DNA from: Planctomycetota bacterium
GTDB lineage: Bacteria; Planctomycetota; UBA1135; UBA2386
Assembly (NCBI GenBank): GCA_016794425.1
Contig: JAEUHR010000004.1
Span: 48,750-112,749, forward strand
Direction of reading: 5' to 3'
Length of the DNA stretch: 64,000 nt
The notes under the pieces were generated by a model that saw nothing but the letters and a program-made list of their open reading frames with translations, was not told the origin of the DNA and made no database searches. The position numbers were made by a program, and so were the translations under genes. The number at the start of each line of letters is the position of its first letter. The stretch's first letter is position 1. Below, piece by piece: positions 50,856 through 59,462 of the stretch.

Positions 50856-52637
50856 CTACGCGCGGCCTGGCGGATTGGTCGTGTCCGGGCCGGATTCCCG
50901 GTCGCGCAGGCGCAAGAACAGCTCGTACGCCAGCAGCAGGTAGAGGCCGTGGCCGAGGTTGCTGCGGCCCGACCGGTGGCGGTCGACGGCGCCGGCGAGA
51001 CCGCCGGGCCGCAGGTGCGGCCGCCCGCGCGACCGCGGCTCGGCCAGCAGATCGAGCCACGGCGACGCGGCGCGGAACCAGCGGTCGAGCGGCAGCGCGA
51101 AGCCGCGTTTGGGTTGACGGAAGACCGCCGCGGGCAGGTGCGCCGCGAACGCGTCGCGCAGCCGTCGCTTGCCGAGCGCGTCGGCATCGTGCGCGTCCGG
51201 CAACGTGCCGTCGAGGAACGGGCAGCGGGCCTCGACGCCGGCAGCGAGCGTGGCGAGGTCGACCTTCGGCAGCAGGTCGAGCGGCAGGTAGGCGGCGAGG
51301 TCGTGTGCCTGCGCGAACGCGAGCCGGGCTGCGGCGGAGCGGCCGGCACAGCGCTGCGGCGCGTCGTCGCGCCAGCAGCGCCGCTGCGCGAGCGCCGGCG
51401 CCAGCACTTCGCTGCCGAATGCCGGCGGCGTCACCGCCAGCAGCGCGAGCCACGGCTCCGGCGCCGTCGCGGCGCGCAGCCACCGCGCGGCCGGGTGCAT
51501 CGACCAGCGCGGCGCCAGCGCGCGCAGCCAGCGCAGGTCCGGCAGCCGCGCGAAGGCGCGGTAGCGGCGGTAGCCGAGGTGGCGTTCGTCGGCGCCTTCC
51601 CCGCCGAGCAGCACGCGGACGCCGTCGGCCGCGGCCGCCACAGCGGTCGCGTGCACGGCGAGGACCGACGGGTCGCCGAGCGGTGTGCCGGCGAGCGCGG
51701 TCAGCCGCGGCAGCGCGTCGAGCAGTTCGGTGCCGCCGTCGACCGGGCGCAGGTCGAGGCCGCACCGGGCCGCGACGGCGCGTGCGACGTCGCGTTCGGC
51801 CGCCGGCTCGCCGTTGGCGCGGAACTGGTAGGCCGGCACCCGGCGGCCGAGTGCGCCGAGGCTCGCGGCGAGGCAGCTGCTGTCGATGCCGCCGGACAAC
51901 AAGAGGCCGACCGGCACCGGCGTGTCGACGCAACCGCGGACTGCGCCGACCAGCGCCGCCCGCAGGTCGGTCGCGGTTGCCGCGGCCGGCGGTGCCGCCG
52001 GGGCGTGGTGCGCGAGCACCAGGCGGCCCGGCAGCCGGCGCGGCAGCGGATCGTGGAAGCCGCAGCGGAACCACTCGGCGCGCCGCCGCGGCCGCCGGAG
52101 CGCCGGCACGCCGAACGCCGCCAGCGCCGGCGCGGTCGACGCGAACGCCAGCAGCGGGCGGCCGGCGGCGCCGGTGTCGTGCAGGCAGACCAGCGGCTTC
52201 TCGCCGTAGCGGTCGCGGCCGGTCACCAGTTCGCCGGTCACCGTGTCGACGACGGCGAAGGCGTGGTGGCCGCGCAGCGTGGCGAGCAGCGCCCGTTCGC
52301 CGCGCGCGACGGCCAGCAGCGGCAGCCAGGCGTCGTTGGGCAGCACGGCGCGGCGTTCGGCGCCCGGCAGGAGCCGTGCCCACAGCTCGCGCGCGTTGGT
52401 GATCGCCCCGTTCAGCACGCCGACGTGGCGGCCGGAGCGCTGCACGACCGGCTGCGCCGCGCGCGCCGGGCCGATCGCGAGCCGCGCGCAGCCGAGCCAC
52501 CAGGCGCCGGCGCGCACCACGCGCTGGCCGTCCGGCCCGCGCCAGCCGAGCGCTGCGACGGCGGCGTGCATCGCCGCCGCGGGCGGCAGTCCGCGTCGTC
52601 GCAGCCAGTCGTCGCGCGCGCCGACGATGCCGCACAT
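50856..52637 (-). CDS. asnB: Asparagine synthetase (glutamine-hydrolysing)
   Basis: 593 residues, ATG at 52637. The mature protein begins with the catalytic Cys (MCGIVGA), an N-terminal nucleophile glutaminase domain. The synthetase domain has the PP-loop motif LSGGIDSSCLAA near residue 245 and the terminal RFA-like segment KRRLRDAFAAHLPAAVFRQPK. It converts aspartate to asparagine. Asparagine synthetase-like enzymes also act in polysaccharide and antibiotic modification, and the N-terminal part is somewhat divergent (e.g. weak conservation around YNGEI). Nine bases separate it from the inositol-phosphate synthase gene upstream, so both are probably co-transcribed. Confidence 0.9.
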   Translation of the reverse strand: MCGIVGARDDWLRRRGLPPAAAMHAAVAALGWRGPDGQRVVRAGAWWLGCARLAIGPARAAQPVVQRSGRHVGVLNGAITNARELWARLLPGAERRAVLPNDAWLPLLAVARGERALLATLRGHHAFAVVDTVTGELVTGRDRYGEKPLVCLHDTGAAGRPLLAFASTAPALAAFGVPALRRPRRRAEWFRCGFHDPLPRRLPGRLVLAHHAPAAPPAAATATDLRAALVGAVRGCVDTPVPVGLLLSGGIDSSCLAASLGALGRRVPAYQFRANGEPAAERDVARAVAARCGLDLRPVDGGTELLDALPRLTALAGTPLGDPSVLAVHATAVAAAADGVRVLLGGEGADERHLGYRRYRAFARLPDLRWLRALAPRWSMHPAARWLRAATAPEPWLALLAVTPPAFGSEVLAPALAQRRCWRDDAPQRCAGRSAAARLAFAQAHDLAAYLPLDLLPKVDLATLAAGVEARCPFLDGTLPDAHDADALGKRRLRDAFAAHLPAAVFRQPKRGFALPLDRWFRAASPWLDLLAEPRSRGRPHLRPGGLAGAVDRHRSGRSNLGHGLYLLLAYELFLRLRDRESGPDTTNPPGRA

Positions 52638-52646
52638 GGCGCGCGG

Positions 52647-53882
52647 TCAGCGGCCGCCGGTGCGGCGCACGCGATCGAGGTAGTCGACCAGCGTGTGCCA
52701 CTGCCGGTGCAGGTCGTGTTCGGCGCCGTCGAGCGGCTGCTTGAAGAAGCACGCCAGCTGCGGCATCGGCCCGGACTCGCCGCGGCGCGCGGCGAGGTCG
52801 GCCAGCCGCACCATGTCCAGCACCAGCGGCGCCGCGAGGATCGAGTCGCAGCCCTGCCAGACGAACTGCAGCGCCATGCGGAAGCCCAGGAAGCCCTCGA
52901 AGTGCACGAAGTCCCAGGCGGTCTTCAGGTCGTGCAGCGACGGCACGTAGTCGATGCCGACGTGCGTGTGCAGCGGGTAGCCGAGGATCGACGGCAGCAG
53001 CGCGTCCTTGCTGCCGACCTTGGTCAGCTTGTTCTCGCGTTCGGCGAGCACGCGGCCGTCGCGGTCGCCGAGGATGTTGTAGCCCTGCCACGTCAGCACG
53101 CGCAGGTTGCGGTACTTGAACATCGGCGCCAGCGCCGACTTCACCAGGGTCTCGCCGGTCTTGCCGTCCGAGCCCATGTAAGGGGCGCCGGTCGCGGCGA
53201 ACAGTTCGCGGATCGCCGGCAGGAACGCGCTGTTGCTGGGCGTGAAGTGGATCAGCGGCAGGCCGAGGCTCGCCGCCGCGTACGCGTACAGAGCCGACGG
53301 CCGCACCGCCCGCACCAGGTCGCGGTCGAGCGCGCGGTCGAACGCGGCCAGCGACGCGTGCGCCGCGTGCGGGCGCAGCGCCGGTTCGGTCGAGGTCAGG
53401 TTGACGCAGACGATGCGGTCGAGGCGGTGGCGGCGCGCGAACGCCTGCAGGTCGGCCTGCACCTGTTCGACCTGCGCGCGCAGCTTCGGCGGGCGCTTCG
53501 GCCGCGCGTCGGCCAGCGCGGCGATCGCCTTGCCGGGGTTGGGCAGCACACCGGGCACGACGTTGCGGCTGGCGGCGGCGAGGTCGGCGCGCAGCCGCGC
53601 CAGCAGCGGGTGCGGGAACGTGGCGGTCCGCTGCTGGATCTCGGCCGCCTGCGCCGCGTAGTCGCCGGTGCGGATCTCGTGGCCACCGAACACCAGGCCG
53701 TCGATCGGCTGCAGCTCGATGCCGCGCGCGACGTCGGTCTCGGTCATCAGCCCGTGGGCAGGCGCGAGCCCGCGCGCGATCGCGCGGGCGCCGACGACCA
53801 GCGTCGTCGCGAGGCCGCCGTAGGCGCCGAAGAGCCACACGCCGAGGCGCGGGGCCGGGGTTCGCTTGCGTGAGCTGGCCAA
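52647..53882 (-). CDS. ino1: Myo-inositol-1-phosphate synthase
   Basis: 411 residues from the TTG at 53882 (protein MASSRKRTPAPRLGVWLFGA); an upstream start at 54074 would overlap the divergent gene. NAD-binding LGVWLFGAYGGLATT lies at the N-terminus. Substrate-site motifs: VCVNLTSTEP, HFTPSNSAFLPAIRELF, YMGSDGKTGETLVKSALAPM and NILGDRDGRVLAERENKLTK. The GSDGKTGETLVK block is the actinobacterial/archaeal-type signature. It makes inositol-3-phosphate from glucose-6-phosphate, the entry to phosphatidylinositol and inositol glycans. Confidence 0.93.
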   Translation of the reverse strand: MASSRKRTPAPRLGVWLFGAYGGLATTLVVGARAIARGLAPAHGLMTETDVARGIELQPIDGLVFGGHEIRTGDYAAQAAEIQQRTATFPHPLLARLRADLAAASRNVVPGVLPNPGKAIAALADARPKRPPKLRAQVEQVQADLQAFARRHRLDRIVCVNLTSTEPALRPHAAHASLAAFDRALDRDLVRAVRPSALYAYAAASLGLPLIHFTPSNSAFLPAIRELFAATGAPYMGSDGKTGETLVKSALAPMFKYRNLRVLTWQGYNILGDRDGRVLAERENKLTKVGSKDALLPSILGYPLHTHVGIDYVPSLHDLKTAWDFVHFEGFLGFRMALQFVWQGCDSILAAPLVLDMVRLADLAARRGESGPMPQLACFFKQPLDGAEHDLHRQWHTLVDYLDRVRRTGGR

Positions 53883-53949
53883 AGCAGGGCGCGGAGGATA
53901 CCGCACTGGTGCGCCGCTGCCGACGGTCCGGCCGAGGTTCCGGCGCGCG

Positions 53950-55302
53950 ATGGACAGCGCCCGTGCCACCGGCCATAACGGCGCCGTGCGCACGTCGCGG
54001 TTGTGGTGGTTGCCGTTGCTGCTGGCCGTCATGGTGTTCGGCAGCTGGTGGTCGCGCGACCGGGCCGGCAGCAACGACCGCGAGTTGCCGGTCTACGTCA
54101 CCGGCGGCGAACGCATGGCTGCGGGCGAGGAGATCTACCGCCGCGGTGCCGACGCCAAGCCGTTCACGTACCCGCCGTTCGCGGCGCTGCCGTTCGTGCC
54201 GTTCGCGCGGTTGCCGGCCGACTGGCAGGTGCCGGCGTGGTTCTGCCTGAACTTCACGATCGTGCTGCTGGTCGTGCGCTGGCTGCACGCGTTCGGTCGC
54301 CGCGACGTGCCGGGTGCGCCGCCGCCGCGGCTCGTGTGGTTCTGGGGGCTGACGCTGCTGCTCGGCCTGCACCACGTGCTGTCGGTGTTCGCCAACCAGA
54401 GCCACGACCTGCTGATCCTCGGCACCGTCGTGCTCGCCGCGGCCGCCTGGTGCCGCGGCCGGTCGACCGCGGCGCTGTGGGCTGCCGTCGGCGCCGCGAC
54501 GAAGGCGACGCCGCTCCTGTTCGTCGGGCTGTTCGCGCTGCGGCTGCGGCTGCTGGCGGTGACGCTGCTGCTGGCGGCGACCGCGGGATTGACGTGGCTG
54601 CCCGACTGGTGGTTCCCGCGCGGCGACGGCCGCAGCTGGGTCGCCGTCTGGTACGACGTCAACCTCGCCGGCCTGCAGGTCGGCGGCACCGCCAGCGCCG
54701 ACGGCGCGTGGAACGCGCACAGCTGGCTCAACCAGAGCCTGTCCGGCACGCTGACGCGGCTGCTGACGGCGCCGCGGATCCCGGGCGCCTTCGTCGACGA
54801 GCAGGTCGCGCTGGTGCACTGGTCCGATGCGGCCTGCAAGGTCGCGACGCTGGTGGCGCAGGGTCTGGTGCTGGCCGTGATCGCGCTCGGCGTGCTCTTT
54901 GCCGCCCGCGCGGTGCGGGCGGCGACCGACCGCGCCGCGATGCAGCGCACGGTCGGTCTCGGCGAGGTCGCCGCGATCGCCTGCGGCATGGTGCTGCTGT
55001 CGCCGCAGAGCAGCAAGTCGCACTTCTGCGTCTGGCTGCTGCCGGCTGCGTTCCTCGCCGACCGGCTGCTGCGCGGTCGCCGCGATGGCTGGCTGTGGCT
55101 GCTGCTCGGCCTCGCCCTGCTGCTCGGGCCGCTGACCGGCAAGGACCTGGTCGGCAAGCGGTTCGCCAACGCGCTGAACGCGTGGGGCAACGTGACCTGG
55201 TGCACCGTGGCGCTGCTGGCGGCGACCGTGCGCGGCCTCTGGACCAGCGGTCAGCCGCCGACGGGCATCACGCGCAGCAGCACGACGACCAGCGCCGCGT
55301 AG
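53950..55302 (+). CDS. GT87/DUF2029-family membrane glycosyltransferase
   Basis: About 450 residues from the ATG at 53950 (GTG 53986 possible). Roughly ten hydrophobic helices. GT-C-type first loop: ELPVYVTGGERMAAGEEIYR followed by TYPPFAALPFVPFARLP. HHVLSVFANQSHDLLILG is the conserved second block seen in DUF2029/PimE-like mannosyltransferases that use polyprenyl-phosphate mannose. The last 17 codons overlap the convergent DPPR synthase gene by 52 bp. Acceptor and sugar unknown; located in an envelope glycan cluster. Confidence 0.85.
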   Translation: MDSARATGHNGAVRTSRLWWLPLLLAVMVFGSWWSRDRAGSNDRELPVYVTGGERMAAGEEIYRRGADAKPFTYPPFAALPFVPFARLPADWQVPAWFCLNFTIVLLVVRWLHAFGRRDVPGAPPPRLVWFWGLTLLLGLHHVLSVFANQSHDLLILGTVVLAAAAWCRGRSTAALWAAVGAATKATPLLFVGLFALRLRLLAVTLLLAATAGLTWLPDWWFPRGDGRSWVAVWYDVNLAGLQVGGTASADGAWNAHSWLNQSLSGTLTRLLTAPRIPGAFVDEQVALVHWSDAACKVATLVAQGLVLAVIALGVLFAARAVRAATDRAAMQRTVGLGEVAAIACGMVLLSPQSSKSHFCVWLLPAAFLADRLLRGRRDGWLWLLLGLALLLGPLTGKDLVGKRFANALNAWGNVTWCTVALLAATVRGLWTSGQPPTGITRSSTTTSAA

Positions 55303-56156
55303 GCCAGCCCCGACACGACCAGCGGCAGGTCGCGGAACAGGAGTTGCGCCGGATCGCCGCCTTCGCTGCGGCGGTAGACCAGGAACAGGTAGCGGAACAC
55401 GCCGTAGGTGACGATCGGCACCGTGAACATCAGGCGGTCCGAGCCGTGTGTCGCGACTGTCTCGGGGCTGACGGTGTAGAGCGAGTAGCTGAGGATGCTC
55501 AGCGCGGCCAACGGGCCGATCAGCATGCTGAGGAACGACGCCGAGTACTCGGACATCGTCGCGCGCGTGCGACCGCTGGCTTCGGCCTGGCGGCTCAGTT
55601 CCTCGTAGCGTTTGCAGAACGCGAGGAACAGCGAGAAGAAGAACGTGCACAACAGCAGCCAGTGCGACGCGTCGACGTCGATCGCCGCGGCGCCGGTCTG
55701 CACGCGCAGCTGGAAGCCCAGCGCGATGCACATGCAGTCGATCACGACCAGCCGCTTCAGCCAGAACGAGTAGGCGAGGTTCAGCGCCAGGTAGGCGAGC
55801 GGCCAGACGACGAACGGCACGCCGGCCGTGGTCGGCGGCACCAGCCAGCCGAAGCCGAACGCGCCGGCCAGCAGCCCGAGCAGCTGCACGCGCGCGACTC
55901 CGACGGGCAGGCGGCCCGACGCGATCGGCCGGCTCTTCTTCTTCGGGTGCCGCGCGTCCTCCACGCGATCGACGATGTCGTTCAGCAGGTAGATCGACGA
56001 CGCGGCGCAGCAGAACGCCGCGAAGGCGAGCAGCACCTGCAGCCACGCCGACGGCTGGTAGAGCAGGCCCTGCGGCGTGAACAGCAGCGGCGCGAGAACC
56101 AGCAGGTTCTTCACCCACTGGTGCGGTCGCATGGCTTCGATGAACGGTGGCATCAT
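55251..56156 (-). CDS. UbiA-family polyprenyl-phosphate phosphoribosyltransferase (DPPR synthase-like)
   Basis: 301 residues, ATG at 56156 (56153 possible). Eight to nine helices, UbiA family. Motif FIEAMRPHQWVKNLLVLAPL at the start, then YLLNDIVDRVEDARHPKKKSRP, the NDxxDxxxD prenyl-diphosphate/metal site, and SFWLKRLVVIDCMCIALGF. This form is typical of decaprenyl-phosphate phosphoribosyltransferase (UbiA/Rv3806c-like), which makes decaprenylphosphoryl-5-phosphoribose, the precursor of DPA. No phosphatase or DprE1/DprE2 gene lies in this window, so the arabinose step, if any, is elsewhere. The overlap with the GT87 gene is on the 3' side. Confidence 0.88.
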   Translation of the reverse strand: MMPPFIEAMRPHQWVKNLLVLAPLLFTPQGLLYQPSAWLQVLLAFAAFCCAASSIYLLNDIVDRVEDARHPKKKSRPIASGRLPVGVARVQLLGLLAGAFGFGWLVPPTTAGVPFVVWPLAYLALNLAYSFWLKRLVVIDCMCIALGFQLRVQTGAAAIDVDASHWLLLCTFFFSLFLAFCKRYEELSRQAEASGRTRATMSEYSASFLSMLIGPLAALSILSYSLYTVSPETVATHGSDRLMFTVPIVTYGVFRYLFLVYRRSEGGDPAQLLFRDLPLVVSGLAYAALVVVLLRVMPVGG

Positions 56157-56249
56157 CGGACGGGGATCATGGTCGCGGCGTCGGCGCAGGCAAGCACGGC
56201 ACGGACGTTCCGCTCGCCGGTCGGCGTCGCTACGCTCGCGCGCAGCACG

Positions 56250-58355
56250 ATGACGACGGTCCGCACTCGAGGGTTGGATGGCATCTTCCGGCCGCGTTCG
56301 GTCGCCGTGATCGGCGCCAGTCGACGAGAAGGATCCATCGGCCGACAGGTGGTGGCGAACTTGATCGCCGGTGGCTTCCAGGGGCCGGTCTATCCGGTCA
56401 ATGCGCGCGCCGAGGTCGTGCTGTCGATCCCCGCGTTCGCCAGCGTGCTGCAGATCCCCGGGCCGGTCGACCTGGCCGTCGTCGTGGTGCCGCCGGACGC
56501 GGTGCTGCAGGTGGCGCAACAGTGCGGCCGCAAGGGCGTCAAGGGCCTGGTGGTCATCACGGCCGGCTTCCGCGAGATCGGCGGCGTCGGCATCGAACGC
56601 GAAGAGAAGCTGCGCGCGATCGCGGACCGCTACGGCATGCGCGTGATCGGCCCGAACTGCATGGGCATCGTCAACACCGACCCACGCTTCGCCTGCAACG
56701 CGAGCTTCTCGGCCACGCCGCCGCCGATCGGCAGCGTGGCGATGGTGTCGCAATCGGGTGCGCTCGGCGAGGCGATCCTGGCCGACGCCGCGCAGGCCGG
56801 CATCGGCGTCGCGATGTTCGCGTCGGTCGGCAACCGCGTCGACGTCACCGCCGCCGATCTGGTCGCCTACTGGGGCGACGACGATCAGGTCAAGGTGATC
56901 CTGCTCTACCTGGAGAGCGTCGGCGAGCCGCAGGAGTTCCTGCAGGTCGCGCGCGCGGTGGCGCGCAAGAAGCCGATCATCGCCGTGAAGTCGGGCCGCA
57001 GCGACGCCGGCGCGCAGGCTGCCAGCTCGCACACCGGCTCGATCGCCGGGGCCGACGTCGCCGCCGACACGCTGCTGCAGCAGTGCGGCGTGCTGCGCGT
57101 CGACAACTTCCGCGACATGTTCACGCTGGCGCAGGCGCTGCTGCACCAGCCGCCGCCGCAAGGCCGCCGGATGGCGGTGGTGACCAACGCCGGCGGGCCC
57201 GGCATCCTCGCCACCGACGCGCTGGTGTCGGTCGGTCTCGAGATGGCATCGATCACGGAGGCCAGCGCGAAGGCGCTGCGCAAGGTGCTGCCGCCCGAGG
57301 CCAGCGTGCACAACCCGATCGACCTGATCGCGTCGGCCGACGCCGGCCGCTACCGCGCGGCGCTGCGCGTCGTCGCGCGCGATCCGGGCATCGACGGGCT
57401 GGTCGTGCTGTTCGTGTCGCCGATCATGATCGACGCTGCGGCGGTCGCGCAGGCGATCGTCGACGAGACGCGCCGGCTCGCCAAACCGGTGCTCGCCTGC
57501 GTGATGGGCCGCCAGCGCGGTGACGAAGCGCTGGCGATCCTGCAGCGCGCCGGCATCCCGGTGTTCCGCTACCCCGAGGACGCCGCGACCACGTTGCGGC
57601 TGATGGCGCGCCGGTTCCGCTGGCTGCAGCGTCGCCCCGCGAAGACGCCGAAGCTGCGCGTCGACCGGGCCGCCGCGGCGCGCGTGCTGCGCGCGCACCG
57701 CGCGTCCGCCTGGCTGCCGGCCAGCGCCGCCGAAGCGGTGCTGCAGGCCTACGGCGTGCCGTTCGCGGTCAGCCGCCGCGTGCGCGACGCCGGCGACGCG
57801 GTGGTGGCGGCGCACAAGGTCGGCTTCCCGGTCGTGCTGAAGGCGGAGGCCGCCGACCTGCTGCACAAGAGCGAACACCGCGCGGTCCGTACCGGGCTGC
57901 GCACCGGCGACGAGGTGCTCGCGGCGGCGCAGGACCTGCTGGCGCGGCTGCGGCCGCACTTCCCGGACGTCGCGCTGCAGGTGCAGCGGCACGCCGAAGG
58001 GCACCGCGAAGTGCTGCTCGGCATGACGCGCGATGCGCGCTACGGGCCGCTCTACGCGGCCGGTCTCGGCGGCGTGCAGGTCGAACTGCTGCGCGACGTC
58101 GTGGTGCGGATCGGGCCGCTGGACGGCCGTGATCCGGGCGAGATGTTCGCGGCGCTGAAGGGGGCCGCGCTGCTCGGCGAGTTCCGCGGCAGTCCGGCCG
58201 TCGACGTCGACGCGGCGATCGAAGTGTTGTTGCGCCTGCAGCAGCTGGTCGGCGACTTCCCGCAGGTGCAGGAGGTCGAGGTCAATCCGTTCATCCTCGC
58301 GGCCACGGGCCGCGGCAGCGTGGCCGTCGACGCGCGGCTGAGGATCGGGACGTGA
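56250..58355 (+). CDS. ADP-forming acyl/acetyl-CoA synthetase (fused alpha-beta)
   Basis: 701 residues from the ATG at 56250. N-terminal CoA-binding domain (SVAVIGASRREGSIGRQVV, then VVVVPPDAVLQVAQQCG). Succinyl-CoA-ligase-like domain with the phospho-His region VSQSGALGEAIL and KSGRSDAGAQAASSHTGS. Finally the ATP-grasp domain (VLQAYGVPFAVSRRV; VGFPVVLKAEAADLLHKSEH; VQEVEVNPFIL). Known as acetate-CoA ligase (ADP-forming) or Pat-like protein without the acetyltransferase domain. Makes ATP and acetate from acetyl-CoA, or the reverse. Followed by a GTG overlap with GT2. Confidence 0.93.
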   Translation: MTTVRTRGLDGIFRPRSVAVIGASRREGSIGRQVVANLIAGGFQGPVYPVNARAEVVLSIPAFASVLQIPGPVDLAVVVVPPDAVLQVAQQCGRKGVKGLVVITAGFREIGGVGIEREEKLRAIADRYGMRVIGPNCMGIVNTDPRFACNASFSATPPPIGSVAMVSQSGALGEAILADAAQAGIGVAMFASVGNRVDVTAADLVAYWGDDDQVKVILLYLESVGEPQEFLQVARAVARKKPIIAVKSGRSDAGAQAASSHTGSIAGADVAADTLLQQCGVLRVDNFRDMFTLAQALLHQPPPQGRRMAVVTNAGGPGILATDALVSVGLEMASITEASAKALRKVLPPEASVHNPIDLIASADAGRYRAALRVVARDPGIDGLVVLFVSPIMIDAAAVAQAIVDETRRLAKPVLACVMGRQRGDEALAILQRAGIPVFRYPEDAATTLRLMARRFRWLQRRPAKTPKLRVDRAAAARVLRAHRASAWLPASAAEAVLQAYGVPFAVSRRVRDAGDAVVAAHKVGFPVVLKAEAADLLHKSEHRAVRTGLRTGDEVLAAAQDLLARLRPHFPDVALQVQRHAEGHREVLLGMTRDARYGPLYAAGLGGVQVELLRDVVVRIGPLDGRDPGEMFAALKGAALLGEFRGSPAVDVDAAIEVLLRLQQLVGDFPQVQEVEVNPFILAATGRGSVAVDARLRIGT

Positions 58356-59086
58356 GCGGCGCCGGGCCACTGCGCTTCTCGTTGGTCGTGCCGATCTACA
58401 ACGAGGAGGAGAACGTCGCAGCGCTGCTCGCCGAGGTCGCGGAGGTGCTGGCGCCGCACGGGCCGTTCGAGGTGCTCGCGGTCGACGACGGCAGCCGCGA
58501 CGCGAGCCTCGCGCGCATGCGCGCGTGGAAGGCCGAGCGGCGCGCCGACTGGCTGCGCATCGTCGTGCTGGCGCAGAACGCCGGCCAGAGCGCTGCGGTC
58601 ATGGCCGGCGCCGAACAGGCGCGCGCACCGATCGTGGCGACGATCGACGGCGACATGCAGAACGACCCGCGCGACCTGCCGGCGATGCTGGCGATCGTCG
58701 AAGCCGGGCAGGCCGATGCCGTGGTCGGCGTGCGGCGGCACCGCCGCGACACGTGGACGCGGCGCATGTCGTCGCGGATCGGCAATGCGGCGCGCAACTG
58801 GCTCACCGGCGATCGTGTGACCGACGCGGCCTGCGGCATCAAGGTGATCCGGCGCGACTACTTCGTGCGCGCCCCGCACTTCAAGGGCATGCACCGCTTC
58901 ATGGCCACGCTGGTCCGCTACCAGGGCGGCACCGTCGTCGAGCGCGACGTGAACCACCGGCCGCGCGCCGCGGGCACGGCCAAGTACGGCATCGGCAACC
59001 GCATCTGGCGCGGCCTGCGCGACTGCTTCGCGATGCGCTGGCTGCGCACCCGCATCCTCGGACACCGTGTACGGGAGGAACTCTGA
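58352..59086 (+). CDS. Glycosyltransferase family 2, polyprenol-phosphate sugar synthase-like
   Basis: 244 residues, GTG at 58352, overlapping the preceding stop by 4 bp (GTGA). GT-A fold: SLVVPIYNEEENVAALL, VDDGSRDAS, and the acidic motif TIDGDMQNDPRDLPAML, followed by GxxVxDxxCGIKVIRRD (residues VTDAACGIKVIRRDY). Matches dolichol/undecaprenol-phosphate mannosyl- or glucosyltransferases without a C-terminal membrane domain. It would make the lipid-linked sugar donors used by the GT-C enzymes. Confidence 0.93.
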   Translation: MSGAGPLRFSLVVPIYNEEENVAALLAEVAEVLAPHGPFEVLAVDDGSRDASLARMRAWKAERRADWLRIVVLAQNAGQSAAVMAGAEQARAPIVATIDGDMQNDPRDLPAMLAIVEAGQADAVVGVRRHRRDTWTRRMSSRIGNAARNWLTGDRVTDAACGIKVIRRDYFVRAPHFKGMHRFMATLVRYQGGTVVERDVNHRPRAAGTAKYGIGNRIWRGLRDCFAMRWLRTRILGHRVREEL

Positions 59087-59424
59087 TGCTCGCGAACGTC
59101 GTCGTCGAGGCGGTGGACCAGGGCACGCCGTGGGGCTGGCTGGCCCTCGGCTACGGCGGCCAGATCGTGTTCGGCAGCCGGTTCTACGTGCAGTGGGTCG
59201 CCAGCGAACGGCAGCGCCGCAGCGTGATGCCGGTGGTGTTCTGGTGGCTCAGCCTCGCCGGCGCCCTGATGACGCTGGCCTACGCGATCTACCGCATGGA
59301 CGGCCCGTTCATCATGGCGAACCTCGGTGGTCCGCCGATCTACGCGCGCAACCTGTGGCTGATCCACAAGGCGCGGCGGGGCGAACTGCCGCCGCCGACG
59401 CCACCGATCGCGCCGGGTGCCTGA
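59086..59424 (+). CDS. Lipid-A-disaccharide synthase N-terminal-like small membrane protein (LAB_N)
   Basis: 112 residues; ATG at 59086 shares a base with the preceding stop (TGATG) and has GGGAGGA upstream. Three helices: WGWLALGYGGQIVFGSRFYV, MPVVFWWLSLAGALMTLAYA and GPFIMANLGGPPIYARNLWL. FYVQWVASERxRRSVMP...YRxDGPFIxxN is the signature of the LAB_N family, small membrane proteins commonly found next to dolichol-phosphate-mannose synthase-like GT2 and ArnT-like genes, probably acting in lipid A or glycolipid modification. Confidence 0.93.
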   Translation: MLANVVVEAVDQGTPWGWLALGYGGQIVFGSRFYVQWVASERQRRSVMPVVFWWLSLAGALMTLAYAIYRMDGPFIMANLGGPPIYARNLWLIHKARRGELPPPTPPIAPGA

Positions 59425-59462
59425 AGCTTCCCCTGGCGCGATCCGTAGGTAGCCTGCGCAGC

